Below, piece by piece: positions 35,935 to 45,852 of a stretch of DNA of 64,000 nucleotides; the stretch's first letter is position 1; each line of letters starts with the position of its first letter. The position numbers were made by a program, and so were the translations under genes. The stretch comes from RGIG5675 sp050943435 (GTDB lineage: Bacteria > Bacillota > Clostridia > Oscillospirales > Ruminococcaceae), in assembly GCA_050943435.1 (NCBI GenBank), contig JBMNPE010000001.1, positions 35,302-99,301 of the forward strand, in the 5' to 3' direction. The notes under the pieces were generated by a model. It was given only the letters and a program-made list of their open reading frames with translations. It had not been told where the DNA came from and did not search any database.

Positions 35935-37122
35935 TCAGATGCATTCCGTCAGGATTTCATAGATTTCATCGTGCGTCATCTGGCGGGCACAGCCGGCGGT
36001 AATGACAGTGCTGTCTGCAACCTTCCTCAGAAGTTCTCGGTCTGTTGGATCCGGGCTGCCCTGGCGCATGCCTGCTTTCAGCTCGGTGAGTGTTGTCGGC
36101 AGGCCGATTTCATGTATAAAGTCTGACAGTGCCTGAATGCCTGCAAGAGCCAGTTCCTCATCTGTGCGGCCGCCTGCCGACAGATGCCAGACCTTTTTTG
36201 CAAACCTGTCGAACTTCGAGGTATTGTCCTTCACAAGATGGCGGTAGACTGCGGGGTGTATTACTGCCAGGCCCTGGCCGTGATTGCAGTCCGTATAGGC
36301 GCCGAGCTGGTGCTCGATCATATGATTCTGGAAGTCAGTCTGTTTGCCGAGTTTGAGAATTCCGTTCTCGGCCATGGAAGAATCCCACATGAGTTCCGAG
36401 CGGACGGACACATCCTGAGGATTCCTGATCATGGCGCGGATATTCTTGATTACGTTTCTCATGACTGACTCATTGATTTCGTCTGACACATTGGTTTCTG
36501 ACGGCCTGCCGAAATAAGTCTCCATACAGTGAGACAGCGTGTCAAAAGCGCCGGAGACAGCCTGCCTCATGGGGACAGTGAGTGTGTACGAAGGATCGAG
36601 CACGGCAAATCTGGATAGAGCTCCGCCCATGCCGTTCTTCTGTTTTGTTTCTTCGTTGGTGATGACGGCTCCATTGTTCATCTCGGAGCCTGTGCCTGAA
36701 ACAGTCGTGACTGCGCCGAGAGGTATGAATTCCGTCGGGTACTGATGATCCTCAAACTCTGCCTTCCAGATGTCCTTGTCCATCCTGGCCTGGGCCGAGA
36801 CGATTTTGCAGCAGTCTATGACGGATCCTCCGCCTACTGCAAGGATGAAATCTATCTGGTTTTCCCTTGCGAGTTCTGCTCCTTCCTGTACCTTTGCATA
36901 AGTGGGGTTGGCCATTATTCCCGAGAATTCGAAGATCTCCTTGCCTGACTCTTCCAGCAGGCCCCGGACTTTGTCATAAATTCCGTTTCTCTTTATTGAT
37001 CCCCCGCCATAGGCGAGCATGACGTGTGTCCCCATATCAGAAAGCTCCGCTGACATGGCAGCGTCCAAAGCTCCTTCCCCGAAATATACTTTCGGCATTC
37101 CTGCATACTGAAATTTTTCCAT
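35935..37122 (-). CDS. Iron-containing alcohol dehydrogenase (BdhA/YqhD-like)
   Basis: 395-residue group III alcohol dehydrogenase. It resembles butanol dehydrogenase/YqhD: FQYAGMPKVYFGEGAL at the N-terminus, AVGGGSVIDCCKIV, TVSGTGSEMNNGAVI, and metal ligands in DTLSHCMETYF, MIEHQLGAYTDCNHGQGLAV. Probably NADPH-dependent aldehyde reduction. It is clearly different from the paralogue at 15628. Monocistronic, divergent from the EFR1-type gene at 37386. Confidence 0.93.
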   Translation of the reverse strand: MEKFQYAGMPKVYFGEGALDAAMSAELSDMGTHVMLAYGGGSIKRNGIYDKVRGLLEESGKEIFEFSGIMANPTYAKVQEGAELARENQIDFILAVGGGSVIDCCKIVSAQARMDKDIWKAEFEDHQYPTEFIPLGAVTTVSGTGSEMNNGAVITNEETKQKNGMGGALSRFAVLDPSYTLTVPMRQAVSGAFDTLSHCMETYFGRPSETNVSDEINESVMRNVIKNIRAMIRNPQDVSVRSELMWDSSMAENGILKLGKQTDFQNHMIEHQLGAYTDCNHGQGLAVIHPAVYRHLVKDNTSKFDRFAKKVWHLSAGGRTDEELALAGIQALSDFIHEIGLPTTLTELKAGMRQGSPDPTDRELLRKVADSTVITAGCARQMTHDEIYEILTECI

Positions 37123-37385
37123 TAATGTTTCCTCCCGGACCTGCTTTCAACCATATTCGCAATTACACTGGGAAATCCATCCACAGGACTTCCGCCTGCA
37201 TTAATGATTCTAATCAGGAAAACCTTTTGAGTACATTATTAAATCAGAAAAGAAGAATTCATCTGGTGAATAGCTGATTGCAGAAACGCTATTGTACTTA
37301 AAATCAGACGGCATGTAGCATAAAACTGCAGAAGGAAGACGGCATTACTCCTGATTTTGTGATGTTGAAACGGAGACGCATCAAA

Positions 37386-38180
37386 ATGATTTTTTATTTC
37401 ACAGGGACAGGGAACAGCCTTTATGCGGCGAAGAGCCTGGACGAAAAGATCATCAGCATCCCGCAGGTGATCGATAATCCCAGCCTGCATTTCAGTGCGG
37501 ACCGGATTGGGATTGCTGCACCTGTCTACGGACATGAGATGCCCCAAATGGTAAAGGAATTTATAAGGAGAGCGGAGTTTGACACTGATTACACATTTGT
37601 GATCCTTACATACGGGAACCGGCATGCAAATGCAGTGGATCTCGCCCGGAATGTATTTGAAAGTGCCGGCAAACATGTGGACTATATTCACACTGTATTG
37701 ATGGCAGACAATTTCCTGCCCGCCTTCGACATGAGGGAACAGGCAGAAATGGATAAAAACGTTGAGGGTCAGCTCTCAAAAATAAAGGCTGATATAGCAG
37801 AGAAAAAGCACGACATGGAAGAGGTGACCCAGCAGGACCGGAATGTTCACGAGGAATACCTGAAAATGGTGCACGGCCAGCGGGCTTCCATATGGGCGGA
37901 TTTTGATTTCACTGACAGATGTATCGGCTGCGGGATATGCGCAAAAGTTTGTCCGGCGGGGTGCATTTATCTCGAAGGAAACCGTGCAGTCTTCACCGGA
38001 GATAACTGCCAGGCATGCATGGCATGCGTGCACAGCTGCCCGGAAATGGCAATAAAAGTGAATAAGGTGCTTGGCCTTGAAGAACCAAACCCGAAAGCCC
38101 GATACCGCAATGAAAACGTCACCCTGACTGAGCTCGTCCGTTCTAACTGCAGAAAAACGATACCAGCAGAAGCAAAATGA
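37386..38180 (+). CDS. EFR1-type ferredoxin/flavodoxin fusion
   Basis: About 264 residues. The N-terminal flavodoxin domain (IFYFTGTGNSLYAAKSL; IAAPVYGHEMPQMVKEFIRR) is fused to a C-terminal domain with two four-cysteine motifs, CIGCGICAKVC and CQACMACVHSC, for two [4Fe-4S] clusters. EFR1 proteins are cytosolic electron carriers of anaerobes. Start ATG 37386 (MIFYFTGTGN) is preferred over the upstream ATG; GGAGA precedes it. It heads a + strand unit with the short-chain dehydrogenase and esterase. Confidence 0.92.
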   Translation: MIFYFTGTGNSLYAAKSLDEKIISIPQVIDNPSLHFSADRIGIAAPVYGHEMPQMVKEFIRRAEFDTDYTFVILTYGNRHANAVDLARNVFESAGKHVDYIHTVLMADNFLPAFDMREQAEMDKNVEGQLSKIKADIAEKKHDMEEVTQQDRNVHEEYLKMVHGQRASIWADFDFTDRCIGCGICAKVCPAGCIYLEGNRAVFTGDNCQACMACVHSCPEMAIKVNKVLGLEEPNPKARYRNENVTLTELVRSNCRKTIPAEAK

Positions 38181-38217
38181 GAGCCACGACGGGGGAATGA
38201 GATAGGAGGCTGCAGCT

Positions 38218-39045
38218 ATGAAAATATGGTTCATTACAGGCTGTTCAAGCGGACTCGGCGAGGGAATTGCGAAAGCTGTACTTAAAAGCGGGGATGCCGC
38301 TGTTGTGACGGCGAGAGACAGGAAGCGGGTGAGCCATTTTGAGGATGAGTACCCGGATAGAGCGCTTGCGGTTTCTCTTGATCTTGCCGACAAGGCAGCT
38401 ATGAAAAAGGGCGTACGTGATGCCTTTGAAAAATTTGGAAGAATAGATGTCCTTGTAAACAATGCCGGACGCGGATATCGGGCAGCTGTTGAAGAGAGCG
38501 AACCGGAACAGGTCCGCAGGCTGTTTGAAGAGGACTTTTTCTCCCCGATGGAGATCATCCAGATGGTGCTTCCGAGAATGAGGGAAAATCATCAAGGACT
38601 GATCATTAACGTTTCGTCAATTGGGGCTGTCCGCGGTGCCCTCGGAAATGGGTATTATTCTGCCGCAAAAGCGGCGCTTGAACTGGCGACGGAAGCTCTT
38701 GCCAAAGAGGTGGAGCCCTTTGGCATCAGAGCGATGATCATAGAACCCGGAGCAATGCGCACCGGCTTTTATGGAGACAGGATGGGGGGAACTGGAACAT
38801 ACATTTCTGCCTACGATGGCATTGCCGCAAGATACCGGAAGGAAAAAATCGACGACCGCCATGATCAGCCGGGAGATCCTGAAAAGTGCGGTGAAATCAT
38901 AGTTCAGACAGCGTTTGCAGAAAATGCTCCATTCAGGCTTCTGCTTGGAACCGACGCCGTTACGGCAGCGGAAGAGGCTTTGGATAACCGCATCCAGGAG
39001 TTGCGCAGGTGGAAACCCGTCAGCATCAAGGCGGACTACTCGTGA
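38218..39045 (+). CDS. Short-chain dehydrogenase/reductase
   Basis: 275-residue Rossmann enzyme. The cofactor motif TGCSSGLGEGIA (residues 7-18), NNAGRG near 82, the catalytic Ser in INVSSIG, and Tyr-Lys in YYSAAKAA are all present. Substrate is unknown; NADP preference is suggested by TARDRKR after strand 2. AGGAGG precedes the ATG. It lies 37 bases after the EFR1-type gene. It could in principle supply ketoreduction to the acyl cluster 5 kb away, but nothing links them directly. Confidence 0.92.
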   Translation: MKIWFITGCSSGLGEGIAKAVLKSGDAAVVTARDRKRVSHFEDEYPDRALAVSLDLADKAAMKKGVRDAFEKFGRIDVLVNNAGRGYRAAVEESEPEQVRRLFEEDFFSPMEIIQMVLPRMRENHQGLIINVSSIGAVRGALGNGYYSAAKAALELATEALAKEVEPFGIRAMIIEPGAMRTGFYGDRMGGTGTYISAYDGIAARYRKEKIDDRHDQPGDPEKCGEIIVQTAFAENAPFRLLLGTDAVTAAEEALDNRIQELRRWKPVSIKADYS

Positions 39046-39083
39046 CCTTGGAATGAATATGAGATGAATGAGGAATGTGCGGG

Positions 39084-40001
39084 ATGAGAAGAAGAATGCT
39101 TGCTGTAATCCTGCTCCTTTCTGCGATAGCATGTACGGCTGCAGTTCTTACAGCATGCCGGAATCAAATAGATGGGAACCCTGAGGTGCAGGACCCGGGC
39201 TCAGCTTCTGAAACAGCAGAAGGCAGTCTAAAAAAAATTTCCTATCGGATATCCTACGATGGAAATATCTATGACAAGGAGGCTTCCGTCTATGTTCCTG
39301 CCTCTTACGATGGGTTTGAACCCATGAACATACTGTATCTCATGCATGGTTCCCAGGGCAGCGGGGAACAGCTGGCAGACGTCATGAAGCCGCTGCTTGA
39401 CGCCTGGATAGAAGAGGGGAAAACCCAGCCGATGCTGGTCGTGTTTCCGACGTATTACCCGGACTCGTCTTTTGTGTCTGTTAATTACTCTCAGGACTAT
39501 CCTCTCAACCATTTCTTTGCGGTGACCGAAATCACCGAACTGATGAAAGCCGTTGAGGGAAGCTTCCATACCTATGCTGAAAGCATGGACGAGGCAGGAT
39601 TTTCAGAGAGCAGGATGCACCGTGCATTCGGAGGATATTCAATGGGCGGTGTGACGACATGGGATATACTTGCCAGCCATGCGGACTGTTTTGCTTATTT
39701 CATGCCGATGGCGGGTGACTGCTGGCTTGACCGAATATACGATGAGCCTGTCGATCAGCTCCTGGTGCAGGGACTGGAAGGCGGCGGATATTCCTCTGAA
39801 GATTTCATGATTATTGCGATGGTCGGAGGAAATGACGGCACAAAGGAAAGCATGCAGCCTCAGGTCTACGCCCTGCGAGAGAATCACTCGGACCTGATTA
39901 CCGACGAAAATCTTATCTATTGGGAAAACGAGGGAGGTAGCCACAGCCTGGAGTCTTTTGAACTTGAGATGGAACACGGACTTGGGTATCTGTGGAACTG
40001 A
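39084..40001 (+). CDS. Esterase lipoprotein (esterase D-like)
   Basis: About 305 residues. The signal peptide ends in the lipobox VLTAC (Cys near 25). Esterase features are LYLMHGSQGSGEQ, VVFPTYYPDSSF, the nucleophile elbow GGYSMGGVTTW and a late His (GGSHSLESF). It is a paralogue of the C-terminal half of the fusion at 32785, sharing the order of motifs. Probably a surface carbohydrate or feruloyl-type esterase. ATG 39084 fits AGGAATG spacing better than ATG 39075. Confidence 0.85.
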   Translation: MRRRMLAVILLLSAIACTAAVLTACRNQIDGNPEVQDPGSASETAEGSLKKISYRISYDGNIYDKEASVYVPASYDGFEPMNILYLMHGSQGSGEQLADVMKPLLDAWIEEGKTQPMLVVFPTYYPDSSFVSVNYSQDYPLNHFFAVTEITELMKAVEGSFHTYAESMDEAGFSESRMHRAFGGYSMGGVTTWDILASHADCFAYFMPMAGDCWLDRIYDEPVDQLLVQGLEGGGYSSEDFMIIAMVGGNDGTKESMQPQVYALRENHSDLITDENLIYWENEGGSHSLESFELEMEHGLGYLWN

Positions 40002-40559
40002 TCGAATATATTTTTAGCCACATAGTTAATGACGTTTTTTCACCCTATTGAAAATTTTTGCGGATACCCGCAAAAATTTACCATAGAAGATATATTGTTA
40101 AGCTTTGTAAATATGCCGGGTGCCGACGTCCCATGCGACAAATACCGCTGAAATGCAGGATTATTAAATGACGAAGGAGCAGGCAAAGTAAGCCAAGGTC
40201 CGAACGAATATGTCATTCTGCCCGTCCAGAGAAAAATAGCACGCAGCATCTATGGATGCTGTATGCTATTAAATTCACTGCAAAACCCGTTCTTATGAAG
40301 AAAAAGGCAAAATATGAACGATCTCGCCTTTTTTCTGGCTACATTGTAATAATTTGTCACTGCAAAATTATTATCTCTATAAACACTGCAGTCATAGTAT
40401 GGAAGGACATATTCAGTGCCCTGCTGCAGAGATTTTCTCAAGTGTTTCAGCAGAAACTTTGGGGCTTTATATTTCCTTGCGATCCATCATATAAATGGAA
40501 AAGAGCCTCTTTCAGAGGCCCAAAATATATTCCTCGCTGCATCTTCAAACACAGGGGCT
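40002..40559. other. 558-base stretch without a recognisable gene
   Basis: AT-rich DNA between the esterase and the Cna-B gene. I see small hairpins (GCAGCATC/GGATGCTG at about 40243-40261; AAAAAGGC/GCCTTTTT at 40301-40308 and 40326-40333) and the terminator at 40505. No protein-like frame is convincing. Confidence 0.5.
40505..40519 (-). terminator. Terminator after the interrupted Cna-B gene
   Basis: GCCTCT pairs with AGAGGC around TTC. On the minus strand TCTTTTCCA follows. The stem is short but well placed. Confidence 0.6.
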
Positions 40560-43500
40560 TCAGCCTGCTGTACTATAAGAATTGAAAATAGTAAAGCTAT
40601 AAGGGTTACTACTATCTGGAACAACTTGATTTTTGTAAAATGCCGTGCAATCAACGCCACCAGAGTAGATTGCCTCTTCTTTAACGTAATAATTTATCTC
40701 GTTACCTTCAGCATCATATTTAGCAAGTCCTTCAAAGTCATTATTCCAGCCACCCGAGCCATCCGTATCAGTACCTGCTGAAATAGTTATTATAGTATCC
40801 GAAGGCACATCATTTATGATGAGGCGAACGGTAATATAATCTTCTAACCCTTGCGACCATTGCTTTTGGACGTGAACCGACGTGAGTTCTATGTTCTTCA
40901 CGATAAATCCACTGGAAGCATCACCCGAGATAATAGTTTCATAACCATCAACATGATCTTCTGTGAGCGTATAGGAGATCTCGTTACCGCTGCTGTCTAT
41001 CCGGTCAAGATCTGTAAAGGTATAGGTTCAGTTGTCTGTCATAAGGGTTGTGCTTGCTATCTCCTCCCCATTAGCGAAGAGATGCAAGGTGGCTTCTGTT
41101 CCCGCAACTCCGTACCAGACCTTTGTGACATCGATGTCTATTTTTTCTGCGTTTGTAACAGTAAATCCGCTGGAAGCATCTCCGGTCACTACGCTGGTGT
41201 ATCCGCTAATCTCATCCTCGGTCAGGGTATAGGTTATCTCATTTCCACTGCTGTCTGTCTGGTCGAGACCCGTGAATGTATATGTCCAGCCGCTGTCAGC
41301 AGTAAGAACTGCGCTGGCTGCCTCTGTTCCGTCTGCCAGGAGGTGAACAGTTGCCTCACTGCCTTCATTGCCAATCCAGGTTTTTGTGACCTGAATGTCT
41401 ATCTGCTTTGTATTAGTCACGGTAAATCCGGTAGAGGCATCTCCGCTTATTTCGCTGGCATATCCATCAATCTCATCCTCGGTCAGGGTATAGGTTATCT
41501 CATTTCCGCTGCTGTCTGCCTGGTCGAGATCCGTAAAGGTGTATGTCCAGCCGCTGCCTGCAGTAAGAACTGCGCTGGCTGCCTCTGTCCCGTCTGCCAG
41601 GAGGTGAACAGTTGCTTCTGTCCCGGCGTCGCCGATCCAGACCTTCGAGACCTGAATGCTTATCTTCCTTGTGTTTGTAACGATAAACCCGCTGGAAGCA
41701 TCTCCAGTGATGCTGGTTTCGTATCCTTCCAATGCATCTTCTGTAATAGTGTAGGTTATCTCGTTTCCTTCGCTGTCCGTCTTATCAAGATCCGTAAAGG
41801 TGTAGCTCCAGTCACTGTCAGCCGTAAGGACAGCACTGCCATTCTCAGTGCCGTTGGCAAAGAGATGTACAGTTGCTTCTGCACCGGCATCGCCTATCCA
41901 TACCTTCTCTACATTGATTGATATTTTTTCCGGCTCGGGAGTTACAGAAGGAACGTTGTGCTCCTCCTTTTCCTCATCGGTAGGCGTACCGAAGTCCAGA
42001 TAATGGTTGCTTCCGACGCCTCCGCCGTATGTGGCAGTGTTGTCGGTGATAACTACAGAAGCTGAGGCTATGGCGCTCTGCTTGGCTTCCTCGGAAGGCA
42101 CATTGACGACTGCGCTTGCCTGCAGAAGGGAAGCTGATTCTACTGCACTAGAAGCTGTATAACGGCTGCTGCTGTTCGATGCCTCCAGAGTGAGTGCACC
42201 GCCGTCCAGATACCACTCATTGCTTCCGCCTCCAAGCATGGTATCCGTCACTGTTACCCCGGTGTCGCCGCTTCTGGGGGATACATACAGGTCATCTCCG
42301 GCTCCGTCAGTGCCTCTTCTTGATGTCGTGTTATCAAAGAGGGCAATGCCGTCCGCCTCTGCAACGCTGAACATGTCGGCTTCGCCGTCGGGGCAGAACC
42401 AGAGGCCGCCACCCAGAATTCTGGCGGTGTTGCCCATAACCAGAGTGTTTTTAAATGAAGCTCCTCCATATGCCCTTCCACAGTCTAGGAACAAACCGCC
42501 GCCCTTGTCATCGGAAGTGTTTCCGGATATTGTGCCTGAGCTGAGTACTGCATTTGTATAGATATTGCTGAAAATGCCGCCGCCGTGAGTCTGGCCTGCT
42601 GAAGAACCGGAACTTTCACTGCCGGCACCGGAGCGGTAGGCACAGTTGTTGAGGATGCTGCCGCCATAGAGATAAATGGAGCTTATGGAACTGCTGTCGG
42701 AAGAATAGACCGCTATTCCTCCGCCGTTTCCAACGCATGATGAATTCTCCGCACCTTCTGAGTTTTCATCATGGGACCCGGCAGTATTATCGGAAATTTC
42801 CCCTCCGTTGATTGTGATGGAAGCGCCTTCTGTTACGGCAACGGCACCTCCGAGGGCATTCGCAGTGACAGTGAGGTCGCCCTGGACAGATGCCGATGAC
42901 AACACACTGTTCCCGCTGATTGTGCCGTCGTTGATGATTATCGAGGCATCTTCCCCCTCGGCACGCACAGCTCCGCCGAAGGCTGCCTCTTCCGTTGTCG
43001 TGCTGCTGTTGCCCGAGATCGATCCGCCGTTCATTGTGAACGTCCCGTCTACTATGCAGATGGCTGACGCTCCGCCATTTCCATAATCAGAGCTGGCCCC
43101 TGAACTGGTGCTGGAAAAGCCTTCTATCGAGCCGTCATTCATGACCATGTCGCCATAAACAGTAAAAACAGGTGTAGTGCGGCTGCTGCCTGTTCCCGAA
43201 ATATTTACGTTTTCTAGTACGAGAACAGCTCCGTCCTCGACGACAAAACCTCCGTCTTCTGAGACCTGGACATCCGCATCCAGATTTTCCTGGTCAGATT
43301 TGACTACCAGATACGTGCCTTCTTGGACGTCCACAATGCTGCTCAATGTATCCCCGTCGTGCATGAGATAGGTATCCAGCTGGACAAGCGATGTGCTCGT
43401 GGATGAAGTTGTTCCGGAAGCTGATTTAAAAAGAGGTAAAAATATTAGCCCGGATGCTGCAATGACTGCCGCTCCTAGAATCACAGCAATTATTCGCATC

Positions 43501-43574
43501 AGGTGCTTTTGATGAGGAGACGATTTCCTTCTTTTGCAGCCTTTATTATTTTCTGCGTGATAAATAATGGTCAT
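40560..43574 (-). pseudogene. Beta-helix plus Cna-B repeat surface protein, interrupted by an in-frame TGA
   Basis: A 1004-codon frame, open except for TGA at 41028-41030 (codon 849). The N-terminus has a basic stretch and one hydrophobic helix (IIAVILGAAVIAASGLIFLPLF), a signal anchor. Residues ~60-520 are a right-handed beta-helix of GG.I..N-type repeats (GGSISGN, GGEISDN, GGGIFSN). After ~540 come four Cna-B domains, each starting with a Lys-Val/Thr-Trp segment, then a fifth, more divergent domain after the stop. The TGA replaces the Trp of the repeated GWTYTFTDLD motif, so a single TGG-to-TGA change explains it. No sortase anchor follows. Truncation may still leave a folded secreted protein. 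An orphan anchor tail lies just upstream on the other strand. Confidence 0.75.
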
Positions 43575-43662
43575 ACAGAGTTTCCTGTCTTCACTTAGAA
43601 TTCAAAAAGTGTATTTTCACCAAACAATCTAACATCAGTACACTGTATTATACAATAAATAA

Positions 43663-43995
43663 GAAATAAGCTGGAAAAGGTTTTTTGAGCATCATGTGCA
43701 GATACGGCTCTTAGTATGCACAATCTGCAGACAATCTGAGACAGCGGAATGCACTTTTACCGTCTGGGAAGTGTCTTTGGAGCCCACAGCCAAAGATAAA
43801 GACAAAGAAGAGCGCATCTGCTCCAAATGTGGATATATCGAGAAATCTGAGATCTCAGCGACGGGAACAACAGGGGAAACTGACTCGGAAACACCTAAGA
43901 CCGGAGATGACAACAATGCTGTTCTCTGGGCAGTGCTGATGCTGGCTGCGGCTGGCTTGGGAATTGTAATCTTAAGAAGACGCCCGGAGCGCTGA
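43663..43995 (+). pseudogene. Orphan C-terminal end of a sortase-anchored surface protein
   Basis: The reading frame is open from 43663 without a plausible start or ribosome site (a GTG occurs at 43696). It encodes a zinc-ribbon-like CTIC...CSKC repeat of the kind found near the ends of clostridial surface proteins. Then come a Thr/Glu linker, the anchor motif TPKTGD, a hydrophobic helix (AVLWAVLMLAAAGLGIVIL) and a basic end RRRPER. It is a gene remnant of about 100 residues, divergent from the anchorless Cna-B gene. Confidence 0.7.
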
Positions 43996-44049
43996 TTTGA
44001 TTTGTTTTGGAGAAACTGCAGTAGTTTCACTGATGCATCGTTAAATGTA

Positions 44050-44084
44050 GCAGGCGGTCGGAGATATTCTCTCCGACCGCCTGC
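44050..44084. terminator. Strong bidirectional terminator at the end of the acyl cluster
   Basis: A 15-base perfect stem: GCAGGCGGTCGGAGA with TCTCCGACCGCCTGC, loop TATTC, followed by TTTTCC on the + strand and preceded by an A-rich run. Confidence 0.85.
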
Positions 44085-44122
44085 TTTTCCTATGGCTTTT
44101 TGGATGGTGATGACGTTATTGC

Positions 44123-44542
44123 TTAATCGATGATCCTCATATACGGGAAATTGTACTCGTCGCTTATCTTTGCATCGTAGAGCTGGATTTTTACAGTTCC
44201 GTTTTCCAGCCTGTCGACCAGTGCATCGCAGTCCTCCGGGGAGACGCCTTCCAGAACTCCGGCGTAGTACATGCCTTCCTTGAGTTTGGCGTATCCGGTG
44301 ACTTCCGGGTCTGTTGAGTACCCGAAAATTCCGGTCATGCTCACGGAAAATGACAGAAGTTCGCCTTCCCCTGACATTTCCACCCATTCCATATCCTTAT
44401 AATTTCCGCATTTGTTGCAGACAGGAAGAGGAGGAAATTCGACATTGCCGCACTTCGGGCATCTGAGCCCAAGTATCTTTCCTTCCTTGAGAGAGTCATA
44501 CCATTCCTTGACGATAGGTTCCATTCCTTTTAGTTTCTGCAT
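44123..44542 (-). CDS. DUF35 zinc-ribbon/OB-fold partner of the thiolase-like enzyme
   Basis: 139 residues. The rubredoxin-like zinc ribbon has CPKCG and CNKCG about 15 residues apart (near residues 32 and 47), followed by an OB fold (GEGELLSFSVSMTGIFGY...). DUF35 proteins form complexes with thiolases and HMG-CoA synthases, bridging or shielding the acyl-CoA; known examples are BbsA with BbsB and PhlB with PhlC. ATG 44542 is chosen, 8 bases after GAGGAGG. It starts 13 bases after the thiolase-like stop, so the two are co-translated partners. Confidence 0.9.
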   Translation of the reverse strand: MQKLKGMEPIVKEWYDSLKEGKILGLRCPKCGNVEFPPLPVCNKCGNYKDMEWVEMSGEGELLSFSVSMTGIFGYSTDPEVTGYAKLKEGMYYAGVLEGVSPEDCDALVDRLENGTVKIQLYDAKISDEYNFPYMRIID

Positions 44543-44555
44543 CAGTTCCACCTCC

Positions 44556-45839
44556 TCACAGCGACTTCAGGACAACTGCTCCGGTGTTGAAGCCGGCTCC
44601 TCCGCCCCATACCACGCTGATTTTTGGAATCTTCTTCATCTGCCTGGGGCCGTTTTCACCGCGCATCTGCTTTACAGCTTCATCAACTTCGATGATAAAC
44701 GCAGGCGAACGAGGATGCCCGGACTGAGTCCTGCCGCCGGAAGTCGTGATCGGCTTTTTGCCGTCGAATGCCATCTCGCCGTCGCGCATGTATTTCCAGG
44801 CTTCGCCCTTCGGAATATATCCCGCTGCCTCAGAGACATCCAGCACCATGGTGGCAGGGCAGTCGTGGACACCGAGATAATCGATCTGGGAAGCAGGGTC
44901 TGTGATTCCGGCCATCTTGTACAGGTTCGGGAAGATAACCGTGTTGGGTACTGTGGGAACCACACAGCTCTGATTGTCGCGCGAACCGATTGTATAGATG
45001 CCTGCAACCTCTATCGGCTTTTCCACATATTTCTTCGCCATGTCAGTTGCGCACACAATGACTGCCGAAGCCCCGTCGATTATCTGTCCGAGATACCTCG
45101 CGCGGACAAGATAGCTCATGTATGGATTGAACTTGTTGCTGCGCAGGTAATCGTCTACACTGTCAAACCCGAAGTGCTTTGCCTCGTCTTCGAAGCTCAT
45201 GGTTATGCGAGTTGCCTTCGGATTGGTCATGGCCTCGCGGCGCTTGCTCTTGAGATATCCGATGAAGCAGTCTTCTATATCGGATTTCTTGAGGTGATTG
45301 TCGATCATGTACCTCACAAGGACTGCCTCTGTCGGCCCTACGCCTGAATATGCCGGAGCCTGGTATGCTGAATCAGTCGATGCATAGACAGAGGCCCAGA
45401 GTGCGTCGTTGCTGAATTCGACGCGGTCCTGCGGCGGCATTCCCGGCTTCTGGACGCAGGAATTGATGTTGACGGCTCCAGAGAGTACGCAGTCATACTT
45501 TCCGGAAGCTACTGCCTGGACTGCAATGTCGAGGCCGAAAGCCATGGAGCCGCAGCCTTCATCGTGGAAAATGGTCGGGCGGTTGCGGAGTCCGATCCAC
45601 TCGCCGAAGAAAGGAGCGGCGCTCTTCATGTTGGAATAATTCGGGCCTGACATGCCCACATAGTAGGCGTCTATATCCTCGGGCCCTATGTTCCCGCTGT
45701 CCATGGCTTCGATGCTTGCCATGGCGAACAATTCCCTCTCGGTCATGTTCAGGATCTGCGGCGTATGGCGCACATCTCCCAGCGGTGTATACCCGGTGCT
45801 GATTATTGAGACGCTCCGGGCCAGCTTCAAATCTGCCAT
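44556..45839 (-). CDS. Thiolase-like (SCP-x/acetyl-CoA acetyltransferase) enzyme
   Basis: 427-residue thiolase-superfamily protein that would make or cleave a C-C bond by Claisen chemistry. The nucleophile Cys is in HDEGCGSMAF (Cys96). Two catalytic histidines lie in VHDCPATM and SGGRTQSGHPRSP. The usual second Cys near the end (CGG/CxG) is replaced: VVWGGGAGFNTG has none, as in the SCP-x/DUF35-dependent subgroup. ATG 45839 has GGGAGG upstream. It is the fifth gene of the acyl cluster, between crotonase and DUF35. Substrate unknown. Confidence 0.9.
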   Translation of the reverse strand: MADLKLARSVSIISTGYTPLGDVRHTPQILNMTERELFAMASIEAMDSGNIGPEDIDAYYVGMSGPNYSNMKSAAPFFGEWIGLRNRPTIFHDEGCGSMAFGLDIAVQAVASGKYDCVLSGAVNINSCVQKPGMPPQDRVEFSNDALWASVYASTDSAYQAPAYSGVGPTEAVLVRYMIDNHLKKSDIEDCFIGYLKSKRREAMTNPKATRITMSFEDEAKHFGFDSVDDYLRSNKFNPYMSYLVRARYLGQIIDGASAVIVCATDMAKKYVEKPIEVAGIYTIGSRDNQSCVVPTVPNTVIFPNLYKMAGITDPASQIDYLGVHDCPATMVLDVSEAAGYIPKGEAWKYMRDGEMAFDGKKPITTSGGRTQSGHPRSPAFIIEVDEAVKQMRGENGPRQMKKIPKISVVWGGGAGFNTGAVVLKSL

Positions 45840-45852
45840 GATAATCCTCCCG

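Noticed and set aside
40560..43574. TGA read as tryptophan (altered genetic code)
   Set aside because: Many intact genes in the window end in TGA (for example the M3 peptidase, NCS2 permease and CMD neighbourhood), so the code is standard.
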